Positions 33,791 through 45,204 of a stretch of 64,000 bases of DNA are shown piece by piece. The stretch lies in assembly GCF_000204055.1 (NCBI RefSeq), contig NW_006768842.1, forward strand, positions 272,397 through 336,396, in the 5' to 3' direction. The DNA is from Melampsora larici-populina 98AG31. Lineage: Eukaryota; Basidiomycota; Pucciniomycetes; Pucciniales; Melampsoraceae. Every line of letters starts with the position of its first letter. Position 1 is the stretch's first letter. A program made the translations under genes and the position numbers. The notes under the pieces were generated by a model. That model had not been told where the DNA came from and did no database searches. It worked only from the letters and a program-made list of their open reading frames with translations.

Positions 33791-34847
33791 GATGTCCCGA
33801 TTAAGCGAGTGGGATATGCTCAGTACAGATATCACACATGAGAGACAGGTGTTACAGGTCCAGGACTCCGCAGCTGACACCTCCTCACTCTCCACAGCAA
33901 CCACAAGTGTGCTCACCACACCAGGGTGCACCGGACCTTGCCAGGTACTCACGTCAGCTCAGACAAGAAATTTTTCCTCCTCTAGGAAATCCTTGTCCGC
34001 TCATCAATTTCACTAGGAGTCCCCCCGTACCTGCACGTCACACAAGTCTCTTCACCCTTTCTCTACTCATGTATAGCAACGGTCTTTTTCAGAATACCAT
34101 TCTATCAGTATTTGTACTCAAAAAAGTTCCCGCCCACCCAGTTTTACCCTCAAGAACAATGGCACGATGTTTTCTTTTGCAGGCGCATACACTCAGTTTT
34201 TGCCTTCCTTTGACCAGTTTTTTTTTAAAAAAAATGTCTCTTTTTTTCAAATCTCAAGGCTCATCTCAGTGAGCCTCGTTTATTCAAGGTATCATCAGTC
34301 ACTCAAGTATTTTCTCTGTCTCATTCAAAAAGAAGAAAAAAAAGAAGTCATCTCTACAGTTTATCAAAGTTCATTTGTCGCGCGGTATAATTTTCCTCTT
34401 GTATTTGTTAAAGCGGTAGCTGTTGGAATAAATGATAGTTACATGTGTACAAGATATTTCATTTCATTTCAATTCATTCAATACAATAATACTTAACTAA
34501 CATATAATACAATACTCAATACATTTTGATTTAATCTTTAAACCTAACCATATATTGTATCGCATTTTATATTCAATCATACCTTGTTGTTCTGAAAACT
34601 TTCTTTTTCTTTTTCCTCATCACTTTAGAAAGTTTTCACCTCAAACAACTCCTTATCATACAACACTCTCTCCGGTCTCTTAGATCTTCTTTCCTGTTTG
34701 CTGATAAGCTTGTTGTTGAATTGATCAGGAATCAAAAGATTCCTTTAGTAGCCTACTTAGAGATCTCTTGCTCCTCTCTCTCTCAGTTTTTTTTTCTGTT
34801 TTTTTTTTGACATTGTTTAGTGTCAGTCAGTTTTCCATCTTCCACCC
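33791..34847. other. Spacer between the two DIRS 3' repeats
   Basis: CT-rich in its second half with several T runs. It has no recognisable gene. In a split-repeat model this would include the A2 repeat, but I could not align it with sequence before the gag ATG. Confidence 0.45.
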
Positions 34848-35011
34848 CAAGGGGTGTCTTCTATTTCAAACTGCAATCTCACTCGCGCCAGCGTTCGGCT
34901 GGGCGCGGCTTTGCCTAAACTACCATGAGCTTGAAGAGCTTGGTCTCACCCCAGGGAGATTGCCGTTGCCACGTGACAGAGCACGATATGCTGATATCAG
35001 GAGAGCACATC
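34848..35011 (+). repeat. DIRS 3' direct repeat, copy 2 (cut by the Harbinger fragment)
   Basis: Second copy of 33625-33790. Similarity stops at GAGAGCACATCCC (about 35011); from there the sequence encodes the Harbinger Myb-like protein, so the junction is a truncation or insertion breakpoint. Confidence 0.75.
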
Positions 35012-35024
35012 CCACACGGAGGAC

Positions 35025-36087
35025 ATGATTGGCTTCTTGCTCGCTGAGAAGCAGGCAGGACGAATGGCCGAGTCAGGATGGAAGTATTCAACATGGGATG
35101 CATGCGCAAAGTCGCTGAAAGACACTGAGCCACGCGGAAGTCTTGCAAAGACCGCTGGCAATTGCTCAACCAAGTTTCCAAAAGTATGTACCCTTTTGTA
35201 TTTCCAAAGAAGATAATATTGATCTTGTTTCCTCTTGCCAGATCAAAAGCGACTTCCGTATTGTCAAACCTTTGAGTGAACAAAGTGGCATGGGATGGTG
35301 TCATGCAGATGCAACCCTCGATATCTCAGAAAACGTGTGGGCTGGTCTGGCTGGACAGGATCCGAGTATAGTGAAATGGGCTACAACCCCTTTTCCACTG
35401 TTTGACAAGATGGACCAACTTGTCGGCCACATCATTGCTTCAACAAAAGACACTTTTGACCCCACTCAACCATCTCAGACTCAACAGAATCGGCCCACTG
35501 CCAACAGTACCTTCGCCACCTCAGAAGCCAGTGACTTCAACAATATAGACAAAGAAGATGGTCATACGGGCTTACAGGTATGCGTGGTTGAAGTGTGTGT
35601 AGCAGACAACCAATCAGGATTGTCCTTCTAACTGTTCCTATTTATGAAACAGGATGTGATTGATTACAAACTGGATCTCAAGGAGAGCCTCAACCGGACT
35701 CATCAATCTGATGTAAACACTGTTCAGATAGTGTCTTCAAGCAAAAGGAAGATTGATGATAGTGATCTTATGCCTTTGACTCCAATTACAAAGCAAAGCA
35801 AATCACGACAACGACGTGGTGTGGACGCACTGAGTGATTTTGGGGACAAAATTGTCTTGTCTTTACAATCTACTATTGAGCTGCCTCGCTCAGCAGTGGA
35901 CCCAATAAGCTCAGGAGCAATAGCCAAGATTGAGAGCAATGATTTCCTGGATGCTGTGGTGAAGGCAAGAATAATCACAATGTTCCTTCGGCATCCAGAG
36001 ATGGCTGGTGGGTATATAGTCATTAAAGATGAAAGCCTTGCCAGAACTGTCTTACTTGAAATGCTTGAGCAGATGACCCAAAAGTAA
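35025..36087 (+). CDS. PIF/Harbinger Myb/SANT-like DNA-binding protein, N-terminus lost
   Basis: Harbinger elements encode a Myb-like partner that binds the termini and brings in the nuclease. Three exons, 35025-35183, 35242-35577 and 35653-36087, are joined in phase 0 by GT-AG introns. The first begins MIGFLLAEKQAGRMAESGWK, then KTAGNCSTKFPK-IKSDFRIV and SGMGWCHADATLDISENVW, matching the Myb_DNA-bind_3 pattern ('SGWK...W', 'K...K..F', 'SG.GWD'). The usual opening Trp and preceding residues are missing: TEDM is the last plausible upstream sequence before the DIRS repeat. The rest is Ser/Thr-rich with KRK and KSRQRRG basic patches, and a helical C-terminus (VVKARIITMFLRHPEMAGGY). The frame is otherwise intact to TAA 36085-36087. 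Confidence 0.68.
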
Positions 36088-36225
36088 ATAGTGTACAACC
36101 TTAATCATCTCATTTTCTTTGTGAAAGGAGTAGTCACAATTATTTTGTCAAATGAATGGAGATATGAGCTTTATAATTTGTTTTGGGAGTGAAAATACAC
36201 ATTGTAGTATTCTGAGCTTCTGTAT

Positions 36226-36790
36226 TTATTGTGAACCCCTTCTCATCCGCCTTGCTGCAGTCTCTTTCTGCCTTTGATAATACCCCCACATCCGCGTAGC
36301 AATTCGATCACGCCATTGGCTTGCTTCTGAATCATCCAGTTCGGGATCCATCAAATCTTTGTCATTGTCAGATGCTGAAGGTCGTCGGTTTGGGAGAGGA
36401 GTGGCTGAAAGGTCAGTGAACTCGGGAAATTCTCCTGAAATTTTGCCATGATCTTCAAGTCGTATGAAGTTATGGACTGCACACATTGCTGGCACAAGTT
36501 GGACTTGAGTTTTGAATGGATAGTATGAGCCATGGTTCATCACCTCAAATCTCTTTTTGGTAACCCCAAAGTTCCTCTCAATAACCATCCGAGCACTTGA
36601 ATGACGTAGATTGAAAAGTTCCTTCTTGTTAGCAGGCCTGTATACAGACAATAAAGTGAAGCAATATAAGTATATAAGATATGATCCACATATAATGAAA
36701 GAAAGAGAAGAAACAAACTCTTTATCTTCCAAGAGAGCCCATTCCTGTATGTATACCTGCGAGGTTGAAGGACGCCGAACGCACTCTAAA
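36226..36790 (-). pseudogene. PIF/Harbinger nuclease (DDE_4 type), C-terminal half only
   Basis: The readable part begins at VYIQEWALLEDKE (about 36770), then an intron ending TATACAG, then RPANKKELFNLRHSSARMVI and ERNFGVTKKRFEVMN, QLVPAMCAVHNFIRLEDHG and a C-terminal tail ending at TGA near 36226. This is the 'RP.N..ELFN.RH...RNVIER.FG..K' end of Harbinger transposases, including the catalytic Glu of VIERNFG. The two earlier catalytic Asp regions are absent because the similarity stops at about 36790. With the Myb-like gene in tail-to-tail order, it is the other half of a truncated element. Confidence 0.75.
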
Positions 36791-36799
36791 AATCTCACA

Positions 36800-39700
36800 G
36801 AGATTTATCTTGACTGGGTAAAGAAATATACATAGGATAGATAGGTTTTCACTGGATTGATCTTGAAGCTTAAGAAAAGAATTAAAAAACTTGATGTACC
36901 AAAACAGATTTGAATGTTTGACTGAAAGGTTGATGAAAGAAAAATCAGACAGAAATAAGTTTCTCTAAACAGATTTTACAACCAAATCCTTCAAGCTCAG
37001 ACACCAATTCTCTCGATTCCTATACAAATCAGTCAGAAATCTATATGATTTGAATCTGGTAAAGCAACACTAAATATCCTCAACGCAACCCATCAACTGC
37101 ATACCGTCCTGACAAGCAAATCTAATCAAATTGTGACAAAATTTGTTAAGAACTTTCATGCTAAAAGTGTGAACCTTCAAGTCTTCTTAAACCAAAAGTA
37201 CATTCACTTCCAAAGACTCAATCAAGCACTGCGGCCGGCAAATTTGATTCACTTTTGATCAATCAACTGTACAGAACGAAACATTGAAAGTCTATGTAGC
37301 CGACACTTTCCTGAGCACAAAACACACACACACAGAATATGTGGCTTTAAGGAGTGATTAGTTAGACGTGCAGCTTATCTCACTTAATAGCTCAGTTTAT
37401 ATGTATTACATCACGATTTGATCATGAATCATGAAAATCTTTTGAAAGCTGAATAGGAAGTTTTTTTATTTTTTCTACGTTAATAAACTTCTTGAAATTC
37501 TTTCATTAATCTTTACTCTGATCAAGTGATGTCAGTGAATGGAGTTTAAGGTATGATAAGAAATCTTTGATGTCAGATACAACCCCCACAACGGATGAAG
37601 GAAAACTTGACAAAAGAAAAAGGTGAAGGTGAAGATCTGATCTGATTAATTTTTTTCCGTTGGCCCTGAACTTCGATTTCGAGGAGTTGAAGATGTTTGA
37701 TGATGATGATGAAATCAATCAGATCGGATCGGATTGGATTGGATGATTTGATTGGGATTCAAAGTTTTGGTTAAAGTCATAATCTGTTGAAGTTCTTTCA
37801 ATGGGTCTCCTGTTTTTCTTGTACACACACAATACATAATTCGAGTTAGTCATAGCGTATGTCACAAAATGTTGATTCACCCGAGAATTTGATGTTGTAT
37901 CATTTAATCTTCAGATCCTTTCATCTTGACCTTTTTCTGTTCTGAGTATGCTTCATAATTGCTCACCGTATTCGCTTATCAATCGGCTCATTTAACATTT
38001 CATCAATTACCCCCCACTTCAGTACTTGCGCCATACCCGAAATTCTTCTGTCTAAAAGCCAAAGTCTTTTTTACAAATCTTAACAGTTTATCCACTCGAT
38101 CAGATCAAAATTTTCAAGCTGTCTATGTAAATATATTGATCCAATTTGTCAAGTGTTTCTTTGGTGAGTTGGTGTTGATTTGATGATCGAGTATATGTAT
38201 AAAACTCCGATATACAAGTTAAGATCAATCCCGATCACTCATCATCTGATGGCTTCAGCCTTCTGATGGTCATTTGGATTAAGAGTAGCTGTGACCTGCT
38301 GTGAGTATGAGATGATTTGAATGTGATGATCTGTTGTTTATTTAGAATTGACAATCAAGTTCAATTGAAATGACTATGGCTCTGAGTAAGCATCACCAGA
38401 ATGATCAGCTTTTTTGTTATCTCACCCCTAAGTTAACTATTTAAAGTCCTTCGATGCTGAGACAGCTGTCCTTCAAGCAAATTCAATCCACATGTCAGAT
38501 TACTATGTATGATCATTTAAGGATCATTTTGTGTACATAGAGTTATTCTGAAAAGATCAACTTTTTCACTTGATTCATCCAAACATATCACTTCTTTCAG
38601 TTTCGATGGAATGGGATGGGATAGGAATCAGGATGGACTGATTAGATCCAGGTTGAGTAAGAGTTGGTCTACAGTCTATGTACTTGACTGATCCTCAGCA
38701 TGTTTTTATTTTCATATGATTCGATGAAGATCTGGTTGTATTTCTTGATTTTGAATGATGGATGATGACTTTTGATTGGTTCTTATCCCTCCGCTGTCTT
38801 TCATCAGCACCATCATCATCGTCCCATCTGTTAATTTAAGATTTCGTGTATTCAAATTAATAAAAAAACTCCATCAACTCTTACCAAACACTGGCACCAA
38901 TAGCTTTCATGTTAAATAGCTAGTGCTAAAACATTCATCTCAAATCCACAACATTTCATCAATTTCAACATCAAAACTCACTTCCCGTCCGCTTTACATT
39001 CTCCAGGTTTAACGACTGATCATTTCATCATCATCGTCATCATCATCCTTTGAGTTTTCAGATTCTGATCTTTGAAATCTTAACTCTTCATCCTCTGTTT
39101 CTGTTTCTCTCTGAACTCCTCTCTCAAGATCCGACCGAGATCAATTTACAAGAGAAAAGTACACTCTTCCAAGAAAATACTTGAAAAAGAAGAATCTTGT
39201 AAGTTGAGCAATACCACCCCAAGCTTTCTATCATCTCGTTGGCTTGTAGCAGTTGATTGATTCTAGATTAATGATTTCAATACAGTCTAACATTCATTTC
39301 AATCCTGGAGGTTGACTTTCTCCTGCGATTGCCCTTTTACCCACTCTGATCTCGTACAAATCATTTGGAGTACAAAATAAACGTTGGTGTTTGATAGAGA
39401 GGTATGTTGCTGTCAACTTCGGTCTCTGATCTTTACATCTTTTTTTTCCTCAAACGTCTTCTCTCTCGCTCTCTTCAACCCCAATAACAATCAATATCTT
39501 AAAACTTCTACATACTTTTTTTTTCTACATCATCACCCTTTCCCTGCATTTAAAGAGTTCCTTATCCAAATCATTCCTCAGATACATCACACCACATTCT
39601 TACATCTCAGACCACTTCATTATCTTGCATAACTCTTTGTCGCTCATTTGACCAGGCTTTTCCCCAAAAAGTTCCTTGATCTGTTTGTGCTATCTACTTA

Positions 39701-40241
39701 AAATTTGTACTAACACGTCACAATTTAACCCTTGAATTCATTATAAACTGTAGGTAGGTACCTGGCTGCTTTAGCTCGCTGCTCGCATCAGTGGGAGTTT
39801 GTCGACTTCTACTTCCCACAGCGCAGGTTCAACATCTTCACAGGCACCGCAATATTACACGTTCCTTGATCCCGAAACCGACCGAACCGCCATTCAAAAT
39901 CAGGTCCCTTAAGCGCTTTCTGTCAGTCGGAAGTCCTGCGGTGGATACTGAGCTCTTGTATAAAATCTGAACTTACTTTCGCCCTTTTCTTTATTCCCAT
40001 CTCACCTTCACACAACTCAAATCATCTCGTACATCAGATACATACGTCGTCCTTTTTGAATTGTGATCTTATCAAAGGTTTCACTTGAACCATTTTATTC
40101 CCACATTAAAATTAATTCTTTACTTGATCCCCTGGTTCTATCGAAACGTTCATATCGAACTACACACCAATTAATTTTGATTAAGATCAACAAGTTTAGA
40201 AATATCTCTTGAATTTTAGTTACACAACCTCATCGCTTGAT
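36800..40241. other. Intergenic and leader region, no gene seen before the plus-strand gene
   Basis: About 3.4 kb. Up to about 38900 it is unremarkable AT-rich sequence with short CA runs near 37324. From about 39100 it turns CT-rich and contains splice-like sites (for example GTAAGTTGAG at 39198 and TTTTAG at 40215), so the last kilobase is probably a long, spliced 5' leader of the gene starting at 40242. No RNA gene recognised. Confidence 0.45.
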
Positions 40242-43200
40242 ATGTCTACCATCAATACCCCACGTCCATTGGCTTTCTCTCGGGAATTTCATCACGATCT
40301 AATCTGCAGTGCTTCAAGATCTGGTCTTGTCCCACTTTATCCTACGAACTCTACTTCTGAGTCGTCTTCTAGTTTCAAGTTTCCTAGTCGACCATCTTCC
40401 AATCAAGAAGCTCAAGTTTCAACTAAAACTTCGGATTTGAAACACGATTCTATCACAACAGAAAAACCTCAACACCATAGGGACCTTACCATCACCAATC
40501 CTAAACCTTGTCTTGTTATAATTTGTGTGAACTGCAACAAATCTACAGCATGGTTCAGTCCACCTACGCCACAATCTCAGCCTCTCGTCGATCCTCAAAC
40601 CGACGATCATCATTCCACTGGATCTAATCACAGTTCCAACATCCTCAACACACACTCATCTACCTCATCCCTCAACAATTCAAGCTCAAATCAAGCTCCG
40701 ATTCCATCCCCCGAATCACTACATCAATCGAGCTTACGACATGGCTCTCGACAACCTCACTCCCCTTTCTCACGTCCCCAACATCCCTCGACGTGTCCGT
40801 CCCTCTTCCCCACATCTCCAAAGGATCAACCAACAGCTCCCACTTGGATTTCTGGTCAGATTCATGGCATTTGTTCCGAATGTCAAACCGCTTCTCAAAC
40901 TGGCTCTGGTTTACGTCATGCTAAAGTCTCGGTAAGCTCAGATCTTTTCACTTTTGCCTTTTGCTTGTTGTTTCATCTTTCTGACCCAACGTGTTGTTCT
41001 TTGAACCACAGGGAGATGTGCTATCTCATCCATCGAAGCCTCGTCCCATGTCTTTACTCTCTGATGTCACTCCCTTGTCGGCTTCATCCTGTTCTTCGGG
41101 CTCCTTCCCATCATCCACATCAATCCCTCTTGATCTCGATGATGAAGATGGTGGCCACTCTCTAGCTTCAAGTCCCTCATCTGCGCAAGTGATCTCAGTA
41201 GCCTCTGTCAAGCCTTTCCGACTATCATTCCCTGAAGTCGTCTCAATGCGCCAACGGAATCTGAAACCTTCGACCCCTCCAGAACTCCCGCAACTTGACA
41301 AGCCTGATGGGTCCCGTCATTCACCTGAACATGTGATCAAGCTTGACTTACCACCTCGTCGAAAGGCCCGCAGGGGCACACCACCCACCGGTAAGTCTTC
41401 GTAGAACGCATTTCCTTGTTGTCTGAAACTGAGCAAGATTTGGTCACCCTTCTTTATCCAGATGTCTTGCACCCAAAGGATATGCTCGAGACTGTTGCTG
41501 AGAGTCCATCTCCCGCCAGAAACGTACTTCCGGAGAGTGCCACGGATCCCAGTTCAAACGGACCCACTCAACGTCGTTCCCCGCCAGTTCATCCTGCAGA
41601 TAAAGGAGCAAGACTACGATCTTTACTTCGTGAGGCCAAGATCGCACCGTCAACTCACTCTACTCCTGTCCATCAGGGTCATCTTCGTAACGCTTCTGAG
41701 ATTTGGGAAGCCGCACTGGTCGGTACTCCTCTTGAACCAAGGGGCATGCCACCACCCAGTTGGCAAACTTACATCCATACTCGAAGTGAAGAACGAGTTT
41801 ATCATCATCGTGGAGGTTCAACTAGCAGTAACATGTCATCTTATCATCACTCCAGTTCGTCACACGGATTCAGTGCGTCTCGAATCACTGCATCCGATTC
41901 GAATGTCGATGAACCGATTGTTACAAAAGCTTCGTTGGTTCGATTGCCTTCCGGCAATCGTTCATCTCCACCTAACATGATCGAACGTCCTGGCCCTCCT
42001 CGACGACGACCAAGCCTACGTATAGCCGTGTCCGAATCTCAGACCAGTGACCTTGCACGTCCAGATGCAGGTCATACTTCTGAAATTTCGAGTCCACCTG
42101 CACGTAGTGCTCCCTCTGCAAAGCGTCCGGCCACTGCTGCTACCGTCACCCCTGCAAGCCACTCCATCGTTCGTCAAAACTCGAGTCATGGTCTTCTTGG
42201 TCGGTTCATGAGTAGCCCACTCATGGAATTTAAGCGTCGTCCAAACACTGCTACTGGCTCTTCGACTCACGGTCCCACTGTCAAGACTCCAAGCCCAACT
42301 GTGGAGGAGCTTCGCAGCCCGTTACCAACTCCCCGGCCGATCACTCCTGCTAGCCACCTTACTCAGCACCGTACATTTGCATCCGCCCCGTCCCTTGCGG
42401 CCTTCCAACGGCCAGCGACAGCAACGACACCCATTTCGCCTCCGTTTGCTGACGCTCCGGCTGGTGCTATTCGACGACCGGCAACTGGAATGGGCAGTCG
42501 AGCTCTTGATTCCTTACCTACCAAGTCATCAGGACCTTTGACTTTTCCTGACTCCACCACACCTCATGACTTTTCGTACATCCCTTCTTGGACAAATGGT
42601 GATCAAAAGCGTTCACAAACTGCGATCCAACGAGTTGAACCACCCAAGAAATCCTCTCGTAGTGTACCCTCGACGCCAATGAATCCGAAATTCAAATCAA
42701 ATGGATCAACCCCATCAGGTGAAATTGGGCTTGAAGCGATGAAGAATCCAATTCAAGCTCATGCTTCAGTTTCGAAACTACCACCTGAAGATTTCCATAG
42801 TAAATCTAGGAGTTTGACGATGTCAATCTTTCCAAGACCATCTTCTGATACCTTCAGACCTGGTCAAAGTTTGATTGTGTACCTACGACGAGCTCCTAAG
42901 AAGAAGTTTGGTACGATTGGAGTGGTGTTGAGTGGTAGAATGATTGAAAGTAGGAATGGATCGAGTCATGAGTTTATGAAGGTGATCAAGCCGGTATTGA
43001 CGAGTGGTGGGGTTTGTAATGATGCTAGGGTGATTGGAGTTAATGGAGATGAATGGGCGGTTGAGATTACGATTCCAGAGTATGCGACTTGTGCTTGTAC
43101 TCCTGGTCCTCTTCCTCTTCCGTCTGCGGGGAGCAATCCTTTGGTAAGTTTACTTCGCTATGTCGTTGAATGATTTGACGTAGAGAACTTATTGGATCTT

Positions 43201-44164
43201 TCTCATCGACTTTAGGGTGAGGTGATTTATACGATTCAACTATTAGCTGAAAAGAAACAGCTAATCAGCTCGCAAGAAACGTAAGTTTTGAAAGATTGGA
43301 TAAGTATGATCACATCATTGTCTTTTTAATGTTTTATCAATTCTTATATACTTGTAGGATTTTGGTCAAATTTCATTTGACTAAAGCTGAAAATAGAGGA
43401 ATCGGAAGTCAATTAACAACTAGACCTGCTAGTGTTAAATCATCCAAAGGAAAGATTGTGTTTGGAGCTGGGCATTTGGGATCGATTGAGGATTATAGCG
43501 TAAGTGATTGTTTTATATCGATTTCTAGTTTGAGAGTCTAATCTTTATTTTTGTTTTGATTTGATAGTTGAGTCATCATCTCTACTTTTATCATCCAGAA
43601 AGAGTTGAAATCTTTTATGCATTTGAGGTTAGGTTTGGACCACATTCCAATTTACCAACTCAAGTCATTGATCAATTAGCACACTCTGCTAAAGTTGAAT
43701 TAAGATATTTAATTGGAGAAGATAAAAGGATGATGAAGGGAGTGATTGATCATCGGGTTAGAGGTTGGAGACCTATTGAAAATGGTTGGATGATTAACGG
43801 TTCACTTGAAGTGAGTTTTTTCTGTGTGATCTATTCAAAGCGGGAGGGAGATTGATGTTAATGGATTGTGAATTTTGTGTTTCTTTAGGTAAAAGATGTA
43901 GGAGCACTAATTTCACCTACCACATCAACTTATTCTTCTAATATCAGTCATTCGACTTCGGCCAATACTTTTAAACAAAAGAAGTATGAAATCGAAAGAG
44001 AAAAGACTTCCTTGAAGATTAAAAAGGAATTATTTTTGATTGTCTGTATGGAAGAATCTAGTCAGATTGGGATCTTGAATGGTAAAAAATTAGAATTATC
44101 CACTTTACTTGGTGATACTGTTTTATCTAAATGTCCTTTGAGGATTTTGGGATTCCAACCTTGA
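40242..44164 (+). CDS. Large Ser/Pro-rich protein with arrestin-like C-terminal region
   Basis: Seven exons: 40242-40931, 41012-41390, 41462-43143, 43216-43280, 43358-43500, 43568-43810, 43889-44164. All have GT-AG borders and continuous frame, and TGA is at 44162-44164. The first two thirds are disordered: Ser, Pro, Thr and His runs with short basic motifs (PPRRKARRG, PGPPRRRPSLR). The last third is folded: RPGQSLIVYLRRAPKKKFGT, IGVVLSGRMIESRNG, EWAVEITIPEYA, GPLPLPSAGSNPL-GEVIYTIQLLAEKKQ and ILVKFHLTKAENRG. The alternation of 'PG..I...L', 'G..V.L.G', 'F.I.IP', 'LP.S...G.V.Y.I.' and 'I.V.F' is that of arrestin-fold trafficking adaptors (ART/alpha-arrestin type), but no PPxY-type hallmark was confirmed. 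A role in ubiquitin-ligase targeting or trafficking is only inference. The protein might instead be a lineage-specific family. Confidence 0.7.
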
Positions 44165-44835
44165 ATTCAATAGGTCGGATGGAAGGGACGGTTGAGATGT
44201 TGAGGTTGAGGTTGAAAGTGATCTAGGGGGGGTTCGTTTTTTTTTCGTTTTTTTCTTCATTACTTGTATACGTTTTCTTTTATATAATGTTTTCTTTTCA
44301 AAGTTGTCTGTTTAAGTGTTTGTTCGTTTTCTTTCCTTGAAGATCTGTAAATCATTTTCTTTGCCGTTTCTTTTTTATTTCATAGTTGGACTATCTTCTT
44401 TGAAAAGAATCCCCCAAAAAAATCCTGGATGTTTCTTTTTTCATCTATTTGTCTTGTATAGTTAAACCAAAGTTACAAAAAAAGATTTGTACCGTTTCTT
44501 TTTTTTGTCTTTCTTTTTTTTACTTTTCTTAAAAATGTTGGTTTCTTTTTTCTTTTTGAAAACTAGTGAGAAAGAACAGAATGGAAACTTTATTTCCTTC
44601 TTTGTTTTTAATAAAATAATAAAATTCAATCTTTTTTTTACCATGTTTTTTTTCTGAGTTTGTTACAAGAACTGCCGTTGCTTGATTTATAAGTCAGTCA
44701 GAGAGTCTTGAAGATTATTCCACATACAAATGATGAGATTCTATTGATTGTGACCACATACATTAGAATTGAATGATTGTTGAGAGCTTCAAGATAAAAA
44801 GAAGACCCAGAAGAATAATGGAAAACAACACAAAT
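44165..44835. other. Convergent 3' region
   Basis: T-rich sequence with many runs (44239-44252, 44500-44520, 44630-44654) between two genes whose 3' ends face each other. Likely 3' UTRs and termination sequence; no gene. Confidence 0.5.
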
Positions 44836-45204
44836 TCATTCTGCAGACTCATTTTTGAAGCCAAGAAACTTTTTGGGAATTCCTTTATGTGAAATCTCAC
44901 ATTTCAGATTATGTACTGCACGACAGTTATAGCCAGTTTGTATGCCACAGTTTGAGCAATAGTAATCATACTTTGCCACGATGGCTTGACAGTCTAAACC
45001 CCATGTATGATCACAATCACAAGTGATTGGGTGTCCACAGTCCTGATTGTATTTGCCAAGGATTGTGATTTGGTTTGTACAACCAGGGCAAGTTGGGAGA
45101 TTATGATCAACTAAATTGATGTCTTTTCCTAAATTTTCACTTGAGAAATGGACCAGAGAAAGAAAGATTAAGGCTCCTAAAGTTGTGTATTTGTTGAGAA
45201 TCAT
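44836..45204 (-). CDS. Small secreted cysteine-rich protein (candidate effector)
   Basis: A single-exon reading frame from ATG 45202-45204 to TGA 44836-44838, 122 residues. It opens with a signal-peptide-like start (Lys near the N-terminus, then TLGALIFLSLVHFSS). The mature part has ten Cys in pairs: PTCPGC, QDCGH, TCDCDH, GLDCQ, YYCSNCGI, YNCR and KCEI, with His residues next to several of them. The CPGC, CDC and CSNCG spacings could bind metal or make disulphides. Such short, secreted, Cys-rich proteins are the usual form of rust effectors. I recognise no named family. It is followed upstream by 2 kb without genes and then by a Ty3 element. Confidence 0.62.
   Translation of the reverse strand: MILNKYTTLGALIFLSLVHFSSENLGKDINLVDHNLPTCPGCTNQITILGKYNQDCGHPITCDCDHTWGLDCQAIVAKYDYYCSNCGIQTGYNCRAVHNLKCEISHKGIPKKFLGFKNESAE

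Larger units (their letters stand above)
23554..35011 (+). mobile_element. DIRS-like tyrosine-recombinase retrotransposon, decayed, with nested insertions
   Basis: The plus-strand order is Gag-like protein with a Cys-rich zinc motif, reverse transcriptase, RNase H, tyrosine recombinase, then a pair of direct repeats (33625-33790 and 34848-35011). This order, and a recombinase in place of a DDE integrase, define DIRS/Ngaro-type elements. The copy is interrupted by a large non-coding insertion (24446-29414) and by an 816-base CACTA-type element (31188-32003). It has many stops and ends where a PIF/Harbinger fragment begins. The outer limits are approximate, as the left repeat was not identified. 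Confidence 0.75.

Noticed and set aside
41444..42270. Several ORFs overlapping the arrestin-like gene in other frames and strand
   Set aside because: They are shadows of a long exon with biased Ser/Pro codons.
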